From the NCBI GenBank assembly GCA_039188505.1, contig JBCCZC010000037.1:1-23030 (forward strand): a stretch of DNA of 23,030 bases, given 5' to 3'. Positions 16,165 through 23,030 of this stretch are shown here, piece by piece. Under the pieces are notes generated by a model. That model was not told the DNA's origin. It searched no databases and saw only the letters and a program-made list of their open reading frames with translations. Positions within the stretch are counted from its first letter, which is position 1. Every line of letters starts with the position of its first letter. This DNA comes from JBCCZC01 sp039188505. GTDB taxonomy: Bacteria > Pseudomonadota > Gammaproteobacteria > Xanthomonadales > SZUA-38. A program made the position numbers and the translations under genes.

Positions 16165-18504
16165 ATGACGCATTCAGGGACAGGCGCGCGGTGTGTCGGG
16201 CTGGTCTTCGGAATGATGGTCGGGGGGGCGGCCGCCAGCGCGGAGATCGACATCGCCATCGTCGCCGATGGCGACAGCGCGCTCGCAACGCAGACCTCGA
16301 TGCTGCTCCGGGAGGAGCTCCAGGCGCTGGGCGACCGGGACTTCGAGTTCCGTTTTCCGCCGCATCGTCAGGTGACGCACGATTGGGATCCGTCCGCGGC
16401 TCGCGCTGCCATCGAGGCCGCCCTGAGCGACCCCGCGATCGAAATCGTCATCGCCCTCGATATCATCTCCAGCAGCGTCGTTGCCGACTTCGAACCGACC
16501 AAACCGCTCCTTGCATCCACCGTCGTCCAGCCGGCCCTGCAGGGGTTTCCCGTGACGGAAGCGGGCACGAGCGGGCTGCCGGGCGTTCACTTTCTCACCG
16601 CCAACTTCGATTTCCCCGCCGCCATCCGTCGTTTTCAGCAAGCGACGGGTGCCCGTCATGTCGGACTGCTCGTCGACGGTGACGTGTTCTCGGCCATTCC
16701 CGCGCTCACGGCTTCAGTCAGAGCCGCGCAAGCGGAGCTGGACCTGGAGTTGAGCCTGATCAGCGGATCGGATTCGGTCGCTGACCCTTGGCTCGCCGCA
16801 ATCCCCGCGGGCGTCGATGCGCTCTTCCTGACGCCGTTGCCGAAGCTCGACGCGGGCCAGACGCAGCGTCTCATCGACCACGCGAAGGAGCGGCGGTGGC
16901 CGACGTTCACGACCTTGGGCCGGGATGCCGTCCAGGCCGGTTTCCTCATGGGCAGAAGCCTGGTCACGCCGCCGGAGCAGCTGGCCCGGCGCCTGGCGGT
17001 GGACATTCGCGATATCGCGCTCGGTCGCGCCGCCGAGGATCTGGCGGTGACGCTCGGGGTCCAGGATCGCCTTGCCATCAATCGCCTGACGGCGGAAGCG
17101 ATCGGCTTCGAGCCAACCTTCGAGCTGATCTTCTCCGCCGATATTCTCAACGAAGAACTGCCGACCGGCCGGGTGCTCACGCTCGGATCCGCCATCGGCG
17201 AAGCGGTCGAGCGGAACCTTCAGCTCGCCGTCGCGGACCGGGATCTCGAGGTGGCGCGGGAGGACACCCGGATTGCCCGCGGGACGCTCCTGCCACAGCT
17301 GGGAGGAGACGTCAGCTTGAGCAATCAGGATCGCGATCTTGCCGGAACCGGTCCGACGCGAACGACCGAGGTCGGCCTAGGTCTATCGCAATCGCTCTAT
17401 TCGGAGTCGCGCTGGAGCGACTTTCAGGCGACCGCCTTCCTCGAGGCCGCATCGGTGGCCGATCTGAAGTCCACGCGTCTGGACGTCATCGAGACCGCTG
17501 CGCTCACCTATCTCGCCGTCCTGATCGCCAAGACCGAGCGGGACATCCAGGTCGAGAACCTCAACCTGACGCGCGCCAATCTCGAGCGGGCACGGTTTCG
17601 CTACGACGTCGGGTCCACCGATCGGTCGGAGGTCTTTCGCTTCGAGACGGAGCTCGGGACCGACCAGCAGTCGGTCACCAATGCGCTGGCGGCGTTCGAG
17701 CGTCAGCGTTTCGAGCTCAATCGCGTGCTGCAGCAGCCGATCTCGTTACCATTCCAGCTGGATGAGCCGGGCATCGAAGCGGCGCGAATCTTCGGCGATC
17801 CGCGGCTGGCGCGTTTTCTCGACGGTCCGGTCGGCGTCGCGTCGCTCGCCGACTTTCTCGCCAAGGAATCTCTGGCGCGGGCGCCGGAACTCGAGTCCCT
17901 TCGAACGCGCATCCTCGCGCAGGAACGGCGACTGCTGGCCGCCGAGCGTCAGCGGTACGTTCCCGACGTCGATGCCTTCGCGCGGGTCAGCGAGATCGTC
18001 GACGACGGCGGTGCCCGTTTCGACACCGATTTCGACGAGGACTGGTCCGTCGGGGTCGAGGCGACCTGGTCGCTCTTCGAGGGGGGCGCAATCCGGGCCG
18101 AGCGGCGCAGGGCCGCAGCGCTCGTCGATCAGCTCGAACTCACGCTTCAGCAGCAGGCGGACTTCATCGAGGCCGATGCGCGTGCGAGCCTGGCTCAGGC
18201 TGCGGCCTCGCGACTGAACATCGGTTTCGCAGCATCGTCCGCGGACGCCGCGCGCAGTACGCTCGACCTCGTCACGGATTCCTACGTTCGTGGCGCCTCC
18301 AGCTACATCGACCTGATCGATGCCCAGAACGCCTTCCTGAGCGCGAGGCTCGCGGCGGCCAATGCGGTCTACCAGCATCTGCAGGATCTGGTGGCGCTCC
18401 AGCGGGACATCGCGTTCTTCGACTTCGCGGTGTCCCCGACGGAGAAGGAGGCCTGGTTCGAACGCCTGGATGACCACGCAACCGCAGGACAGGAGTCAAG
18501 ATGA
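16165..18504 (+). CDS. TolC-family outer-membrane efflux protein fused to an N-terminal ABC-type substrate-binding domain
   Basis: The 779-residue protein has three parts. Residues 1-26 are a signal peptide with an AAASA cleavage site. Residues about 27-330 read like the ABC_sub_bind (TrpX-like, PF04392) type I periplasmic binding fold: strand EIDIAIVADG, IEIVIALDIISSSVV, the midpoint HFLTANFDFPAAIRRFQQATGA, VGLLVDGD, GVDALFLTPLPKLD, and the ending AINRLTAEAIGFEPTFELIFSADIL. Residues about 335-755 are an outer-membrane efflux (TolC) domain with two repeats, GSAIGEAVERNLQLAVADRDL to ARGTLLPQLGGDVSLS and the later YVRGASSYIDLIDAQNAFLSARLAAA. Ordinary TolC proteins are 430-500 residues. The start ATG at 16165 follows a strong AGGGAGGGAGG. 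The stop overlaps the adaptor gene as ATGA. The fusion is unlikely to be an artefact: one uninterrupted frame with one signal peptide. Its ligand is unknown. Confidence 0.88.
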   Translation: MTHSGTGARCVGLVFGMMVGGAAASAEIDIAIVADGDSALATQTSMLLREELQALGDRDFEFRFPPHRQVTHDWDPSAARAAIEAALSDPAIEIVIALDIISSSVVADFEPTKPLLASTVVQPALQGFPVTEAGTSGLPGVHFLTANFDFPAAIRRFQQATGARHVGLLVDGDVFSAIPALTASVRAAQAELDLELSLISGSDSVADPWLAAIPAGVDALFLTPLPKLDAGQTQRLIDHAKERRWPTFTTLGRDAVQAGFLMGRSLVTPPEQLARRLAVDIRDIALGRAAEDLAVTLGVQDRLAINRLTAEAIGFEPTFELIFSADILNEELPTGRVLTLGSAIGEAVERNLQLAVADRDLEVAREDTRIARGTLLPQLGGDVSLSNQDRDLAGTGPTRTTEVGLGLSQSLYSESRWSDFQATAFLEAASVADLKSTRLDVIETAALTYLAVLIAKTERDIQVENLNLTRANLERARFRYDVGSTDRSEVFRFETELGTDQQSVTNALAAFERQRFELNRVLQQPISLPFQLDEPGIEAARIFGDPRLARFLDGPVGVASLADFLAKESLARAPELESLRTRILAQERRLLAAERQRYVPDVDAFARVSEIVDDGGARFDTDFDEDWSVGVEATWSLFEGGAIRAERRRAAALVDQLELTLQQQADFIEADARASLAQAAASRLNIGFAASSADAARSTLDLVTDSYVRGASSYIDLIDAQNAFLSARLAAANAVYQHLQDLVALQRDIAFFDFAVSPTEKEAWFERLDDHATAGQESR

Positions 18505-19604
18505 CGGATCGATGGATTGGCAACGGCGGCATGTTCGCCCTGGCGCTGGCTCTTGTGGCCTGTGCCGAATCGACCGAGCCGCCACGGACGGTGCTGCGCC
18601 CCGTCAAGCAGCTGGTCGTGGAAAGCGGTGCGGCGGCAATCCGCAATCGCGTCTTCAGCGGCACGGCTCGCAGCGAGACAGAAGCGGATCTGAGCTTTCG
18701 CGTGTCGGGGCGGGTGATCGAGCTGCCGGTCTCGGTCGGTGAAGCGCTCAACCGGGGTGCGCTGATCGCCGCCCTGGATCCCGATACGTTTCGGGTCGAG
18801 CTGGAGCAGGCAAGCGCCGAGCAGGCGCGCACCAACGCCGAGCGGCGCAATGCCGAGTCCGAATACCAACGCGTCCGCCAGCTGTACACGAACGACAACG
18901 CGTCCCGGAACGAGCTCGATACGGCCCTGGCGAATTCCGAATCAGCCAGGGCCGCCCACGAGGCAGCCGTGCAGAGTGTGCGTCTGGCCCGCTTGAACCT
19001 CGACTACACGCGCCTGACGCTCGACGCGGACTGCTCGGTCGCCGAGCTGGCCGTGGAGGTCAACGAGAACGTCATCGCTTCCCAGACCATCGCTCAGGTC
19101 AACTGTGGGGAAGCCTGGGAGGTGCTGCTTTCGGTGCCGGAGAGTCTGATCGGCTCCTTCCGCAATGGTCTCGGCGGTACGGTCCGTTTTCCGTCGGTGC
19201 CGGAGCAGCAGTTCGCCGGCAAGGTCAGCGAGGTCGGCATTGGCACGGGCACGAGCCGGACCTTTCCGGTCACCGTTTCGCTCGACCAGGTCCCTGACGG
19301 GATCCGTTCAAACCTGGCGGCGGAGATCACCTTCCGTTTCGACGACGGCGGAGACGCGGCGAAGATCCACTTGCCGCCCGCAGCGGTCGTCGAGGACGAG
19401 CAGGGCACCTACGTGTACCTGATCGTAGCGACCGACGAACCGGGCGCCGCCGTGCTGCGACGCCAATCCGTGGCCGTGGGCGACATCTCCGAGCTGGGCC
19501 TGGAGATCCTGTCCGGCGTGGCCGCTGGCGATCGGGTGGTGACCGCCGGGCAGATCAACGCGCGCGACGGGATGCGGGTCCGCGACGAACCGGTGACGCC
19601 GTGA
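18501..19604 (+). CDS. RND efflux periplasmic adaptor (membrane-fusion protein), lipoprotein
   Basis: The 367-residue HlyD/AcrA-type adaptor links the inner-membrane pump to the outer-membrane channel. It has a lipobox L-V-A-C with the lipidated Cys21. The first lipoyl half is FRVSGRVIELPVSVGEALNRGALIAAL (about 66-91). An alpha-helical hairpin (about 97-165) follows, then the second lipoyl half (about 168-202), a beta-barrel and a membrane-proximal domain ending near GDRVVTAGQINARDGMRV. The residue after Cys21 is Ala, not the Asp that retains lipoproteins in the inner membrane under the enterobacterial rule. Cys178 and Cys202 flank the second lipoyl half and could form a disulfide. Translation starts at an ATG overlapping the upstream stop, with AGGAG five bases before. 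Its own stop overlaps the RND gene as GTGA. Confidence 0.93.
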   Translation: MTDRWIGNGGMFALALALVACAESTEPPRTVLRPVKQLVVESGAAAIRNRVFSGTARSETEADLSFRVSGRVIELPVSVGEALNRGALIAALDPDTFRVELEQASAEQARTNAERRNAESEYQRVRQLYTNDNASRNELDTALANSESARAAHEAAVQSVRLARLNLDYTRLTLDADCSVAELAVEVNENVIASQTIAQVNCGEAWEVLLSVPESLIGSFRNGLGGTVRFPSVPEQQFAGKVSEVGIGTGTSRTFPVTVSLDQVPDGIRSNLAAEITFRFDDGGDAAKIHLPPAAVVEDEQGTYVYLIVATDEPGAAVLRRQSVAVGDISELGLEILSGVAAGDRVVTAGQINARDGMRVRDEPVTP

Positions 19605-22600
19605 GCATCACGGCCGCTGCGATCCGCTACAACCGGGTGACGATCGTGGCCGTGCTTGCGCTGCTCGCGAGCGGTCTTTCCTCCTACATCGCGCTCCCGA
19701 AGGCGCAGGATCCGGGCTTCACGATCCGCGCCGCGACGGTGACGACGTTCTTCCCGGGCGCGAGCCCCGAACGCGTTGAGCAGCTGGTTACGGACGCCAT
19801 CGAGGAGCGGATCCAGGAGATGCCCGAGGTGGACGAGATCGAGAGCGAGTCGATCAACGGCGTCTCGATCATCACCGTCAACTTCAAGAACAGCTACTTC
19901 GACATGCAGCCGATCTTCGATGACATGCGTCGGAAGGTCGAAGCCGTGACGCCAGAACTGCCATCCGGGACGGTCACGCCCATCGTCAACGACGAGTTCG
20001 GCGACACCTACGGACACCTCTACTCGCTCGTGGGCCGTGGCTTCACGCCCAAGGAGCTTCGCGACGCCGCCCTCGATCTCCGCGACCGGCTACTCAAGGA
20101 GCCCGATGTGGCCAAGGTCGATCTCTATGGCGACATCGAAGACGCGATCTACGTCGAATACGACAACGCCCGCTTGCGAGAGCTGGGTGTCTCGCCGCAG
20201 CAGCTCGAGGGCGCGCTGGGCTCCCTCAACATTCTCTCGTCGGGCGGCGATATCACCATCGGTCGCGAGCGCATCGTCCTCGAGCCGACCGGAAATTTCG
20301 ACACGGTCGAGGACCTGCGCGAGGCGATCGTCGAAATTCCCGGAAGCAGCGCGCTAGTTCGCCTCCGAGACATCGCCGACATCTACCGGGCCTACGAGGA
20401 TCCTGTCGAGGAGAAGGCCCTGATCGATGGCGAGGACGGCATCTCGCTTGCAATCTCCATGCGGGATGGCGGCAACATCCTGACCCTGGGCGAGCAGCTC
20501 GAGCGGTTGATCGCCGAGGCCGAAGGGGAGCTCCCCCTGGGCATGGCGATCCGGCCCATGTTCCTGCAGTCGAAGCTGACCGGCGCCAGCGTCGATGCGT
20601 TCGTCGAGAATCTCGTGCAGGCGGTCGCCATCGTGATCGTCGTCATGATCATTTCGCTCGGTGTCACGACCGGGCTGGTGGTTGCGTCGCTGATTCCCGT
20701 CGTCATGATCTCGACGTTCTTCGTGATGGCGCTGTTCTCCATCGGCATCGATCAGATTTCCCTGGCGGCACTGATCATCGCGCTCGGGCTCCTGGTCGAC
20801 AATGCCATCGTGGTGGTCGAGGCGACCATCGTGCGGCGCCAGGACGGGGAGGACGCGGTGTCCGCGTCGATCAACGCGGCGCGTGAAATGATGGTGCCGC
20901 TCTTGATCTCGTCCCTGACTACGGCAGCGGCGTTCACGCCGATTGCCATGGCCCAGTCGGAGGTTGGCGAATTCACGGCCTCGATCTTCTACGTCGTGAC
21001 GATCGCGCTGCTCCTTTCCTGGACCATGGCGATGACCTTCGTCCCCATGATGACGCCATTCATCAAGGTCGAAGCGCAGTCCGCGGAAGCCGCGGCGGCG
21101 AAATTCGACACGGCGTTCTACCGCACGTACCGGCGGCTCCTGAACACCGTGATCGCCTGGCCCATCGCCTTTTGTCTGCTGGTGGTCGCGCTCTTCGCCA
21201 CCTCGCTCTTCGGGATGGGCTTCGTCCCGCAGGTCTTCATCGCGCCCTCGGAGGATCCGTTCCTCAGCGCGACGATCGAACTGCCGCCGGGCTCCGATAT
21301 CGAGGCGACGGAGGCGATGGTCCGTGACATCGAGGGATTCCTCGAGACGCAGCGCGTGACCGGGGACGATCCGGATGCGGTCGGCGTCAGCCACTGGACC
21401 GCCTATGTCGGGTCCGGCGGGCCGCGTTTCGTGCTGGCCTTCACCCCAGAGAATCCCAGCGAGTCGCTCGCCGCTGCCATCCTCGGCGTCAACGGCAGTG
21501 AGTCCCTGGACCCCGTGAAGCTCGCCGTAGAGCGGTACGTCCTTGATCGGCATCCGGACGCCCAGCTCCAGATCAAGCGGCTGGCCAACGGACCGCCCGT
21601 CGCCTACCCGATCGAGATCAAGCTGTCCGGTCCCGATTTCGACGAGCTGTTCCGGCTGCAGTCGGAGATCAAGTCGAAGCTCTGGGAATACGAGACGGTG
21701 ACCGCGGTCAAGGACACCTGGGGACCACAGAGCAAGAAGTTTGTCATCGACATCGATCAGGCGCGCGCCTTCCGTGCAGGGGTCACGAACCAGGATATCG
21801 CCACCTCGTTGAACGCGAGCCTGTCCGGCATGGACATGACCGAGTTTCGCGAGGACGACGAGACGATTCCCGTGGTGCTCCGGACGCTCGGGGCGGATCG
21901 CGACGATCTGAGCAAGCTCGAGAATCTGACGGTGTTCTCCCAGAGCAGCGGCGCGGTGGTGCCTCTCAGCCAGGTCGCGGGTGTGCAGGTCGTTTGGGAG
22001 CCTGCGCGCATCGAACGGCTCGATCGGGAGCGCATGATCACGATCCAGGTGCAGCTCCAGCTGGGCGTGACCGTGGCCGAGGTACTCGATACCTTCCGAC
22101 CCTGGCTCGAAGACTATGCGCGGACCTGGAGGTCCGGGTACAGCTACATCGAAGGGGGCGAGACCGAGGAATCGGACAAGGCGGCGGCGTCCGTCATGGC
22201 GGCACTGCCGTTCGCCGTTGTGGCGATCGTCCTGCTGCTCGTGATCCAGTTCAACTCCATCCGCAAGTCGACCATCGTGCTGATCACCATTCCCCTCGGC
22301 CTCATCGGCATCGTTGCGGGGCTGCTGATCACCGGCATGAGCTTCGGCTTCTTCACCTTTCTGGGACTCATCTCCCTCGCGGGCATCGTGATCAACAACG
22401 CCATCGTGCTGCTCGATCGGATCAAGCTGGAGATCGAGGAGAACGGACTGGCGCCCGCTGCGGCGATCATCGAGGCCGCGCAGCAGCGGGCCCGCCCGAT
22501 CCTGCTGACGACCGCGACCACCATCGGCGGGATGATTCCGCTGTGGCTCAGCGGCGGGCCGATGTTCGAGACGATGGCCATCGCGATCCTGTTCGGTCTC

Positions 22601-22714
22601 CTGTTCGCGACGGTCATCACCCTGTTCCTGGTGCCCGTGCTCTACGCCATGTTCTTCCGTACCGGCGCCGTCGAGGCCACACCTGCACCCGCGTTGGCCG
22701 AGTCGGTGGGGTGA
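19601..22714 (+). CDS. RND-family efflux pump permease
   Basis: At 1037 residues this is a full-length resistance-nodulation-division transporter. TM1 is at about residues 12-32, followed by a periplasmic porter domain with the FFPGASPERVEQLVTDAIEE motif (about 50-69) and GDTYGHLYSL. The central TM block (about 338-480) includes LGLLVDNAIVVVEA. A second periplasmic loop follows, then a C-terminal TM block with GIVINNAIVLLDRIK, ARPILLTTATTIGGMIPL and LFLVPVLYAMFF. Aligned to AcrB, Asp407 is kept as Asp400, but Asp408 is Asn401 and Lys940 is Asn932, so the usual relay is altered. The substrate is not readable; the heavy-metal (CzcA-type) TM motifs are absent. The start is GTG at 19601, overlapping the adaptor stop, and the stop overlaps the next gene as GTGA. 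It pairs with the adaptor and the fused channel of the same operon. Confidence 0.94.
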   Translation: MSITAAAIRYNRVTIVAVLALLASGLSSYIALPKAQDPGFTIRAATVTTFFPGASPERVEQLVTDAIEERIQEMPEVDEIESESINGVSIITVNFKNSYFDMQPIFDDMRRKVEAVTPELPSGTVTPIVNDEFGDTYGHLYSLVGRGFTPKELRDAALDLRDRLLKEPDVAKVDLYGDIEDAIYVEYDNARLRELGVSPQQLEGALGSLNILSSGGDITIGRERIVLEPTGNFDTVEDLREAIVEIPGSSALVRLRDIADIYRAYEDPVEEKALIDGEDGISLAISMRDGGNILTLGEQLERLIAEAEGELPLGMAIRPMFLQSKLTGASVDAFVENLVQAVAIVIVVMIISLGVTTGLVVASLIPVVMISTFFVMALFSIGIDQISLAALIIALGLLVDNAIVVVEATIVRRQDGEDAVSASINAAREMMVPLLISSLTTAAAFTPIAMAQSEVGEFTASIFYVVTIALLLSWTMAMTFVPMMTPFIKVEAQSAEAAAAKFDTAFYRTYRRLLNTVIAWPIAFCLLVVALFATSLFGMGFVPQVFIAPSEDPFLSATIELPPGSDIEATEAMVRDIEGFLETQRVTGDDPDAVGVSHWTAYVGSGGPRFVLAFTPENPSESLAAAILGVNGSESLDPVKLAVERYVLDRHPDAQLQIKRLANGPPVAYPIEIKLSGPDFDELFRLQSEIKSKLWEYETVTAVKDTWGPQSKKFVIDIDQARAFRAGVTNQDIATSLNASLSGMDMTEFREDDETIPVVLRTLGADRDDLSKLENLTVFSQSSGAVVPLSQVAGVQVVWEPARIERLDRERMITIQVQLQLGVTVAEVLDTFRPWLEDYARTWRSGYSYIEGGETEESDKAAASVMAALPFAVVAIVLLLVIQFNSIRKSTIVLITIPLGLIGIVAGLLITGMSFGFFTFLGLISLAGIVINNAIVLLDRIKLEIEENGLAPAAAIIEAAQQRARPILLTTATTIGGMIPLWLSGGPMFETMAIAILFGLLFATVITLFLVPVLYAMFFRTGAVEATPAPALAESVG

Positions 22715-23030
22715 TCGCGCCGCAGCTCCTATGCGGCGTGCTCATGACCTTCGCGACCGTCGTCGTGCACATGGCGAGCGTCATCTGGCTGGGACGACAG
22801 CTTGCGGCCGCGATGGGATCGGTGCGGTCCCGGGGTACGGGCGAGCGGTGCCTGTTTCTGAGCACCGCCGTACTGGCCCTGATCGCACTCCACCTCGCGG
22901 AGGCGGGTGCATGGGCGCTGCTGTATCTGGAGCTCGGGGAATTCGATGGTCTGAGCCAGGCGCTCTACTTCTCCGTCGTCACGGCGACGACGCTCGGCTA
23001 CGGGGACATGACCCTGAGCGAGCCCTGGCG
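22711..23030 (+). CDS. K+-channel-like small membrane protein (3' end outside window)
   Basis: The frame starts at GTG 22711, overlapping the RND stop codon as GTGA, and runs off the window after 106 complete codons. A first membrane helix lies at about residues 6-27 and a second at about 47-72. A pore helix and selectivity filter follow: YFSVVTATTLGYGD at 86-99, where T-x-G-Y-G-D is the K+ channel signature of the Ion_trans_2 (PF07885) type. The missing part should hold the last helix. Small three-helix proteins of this kind are commonly annotated as potassium channel family proteins. ATG at 22744 is an alternative start in the same frame, but the coupled GTG keeps the first helix whole and continues the overlap pattern of this operon. 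Its function alongside an RND pump is unknown. Confidence 0.88.
   Translation, partial: MIAPQLLCGVLMTFATVVVHMASVIWLGRQLAAAMGSVRSRGTGERCLFLSTAVLALIALHLAEAGAWALLYLELGEFDGLSQALYFSVVTATTLGYGDMTLSEPW

Noticed and set aside
15786..16259. 157-codon minus-strand frame in the gap before the RND operon
   Set aside because: It runs into the signal-peptide region of the fusion gene on the other strand. Composition is random-looking and there is no ribosome site.
20354..21553. 399-codon minus-strand frame opposite the RND gene
   Set aside because: The translation is low-complexity, rich in Arg, His, Asp and Gly, as expected for the antisense of a membrane protein. No motif or ribosome site is present.

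Overview
The window looks like chromosomal DNA from a GC-rich (roughly two-thirds G+C) Gammaproteobacterium. The main evidence is the conserved ribosomal/replication block rpsF-rpsR-(DUF2232 membrane protein)-rplI-dnaB-alr. It has no priB, and a membrane gene sits between rpsR and rplI, an order I associate with Pseudomonas, Halomonas and Ectothiorhodospira-type genomes rather than enterics. A PspF that matches the E. coli protein closely, position by position, agrees with this. I cannot name the genus. I see no IS, prophage, CRISPR, tRNA or rRNA.

Layout. (1) 1-2533, plus strand: the 3' part of an ABC exporter ATPase, a solitary arginine deiminase gene (arcA without arcB/C/D), and a small four-helix membrane protein. 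(2) 2541-7435, plus strand: a good sigma70-type promoter, then rpsF, rpsR, DUF2232, rplI, dnaB and alr, with GC-rich hairpins in several gaps. (3) 7464-11218, minus strand: pspF without psp effector genes, and a GMC oxidoreductase overlapped by a metallo-beta-lactamase-fold hydrolase. The hydrolase appears to start at CTG and to carry a signal peptide. (4) 11219-14146: a divergent control region with a perfect 17-bp dyad, then ppc (PEP carboxylase) on the plus strand. (5) 14147-15679: an AT-rich leader with stacked inverted repeats, then two overlapping SAM methyltransferase genes. (6) 15680-23030: a 485-bp non-coding gap, then a tightly coupled operon. Its genes are an outer-membrane TolC-type protein fused to a periplasmic ABC-type substrate-binding domain, a lipoprotein membrane-fusion protein, an RND pump, and a small K+-channel-like protein cut by the window edge. 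Every junction in this operon is a 4-bp ATGA or GTGA overlap.

The most unusual item is the operon at 16165-23030. Its outer-membrane channel carries its own solute-binding module. Its pump has Asn where AcrB has two of its proton-relay residues. Its last visible gene encodes a channel with a TLGYGD selectivity filter. Taken together this suggests a tripartite exporter with built-in periplasmic ligand capture or sensing, possibly coupled to ion flux. The domain architecture is read from the sequence; the mechanism is inference. The remaining genes are ordinary housekeeping or metabolic genes with smaller points of interest.
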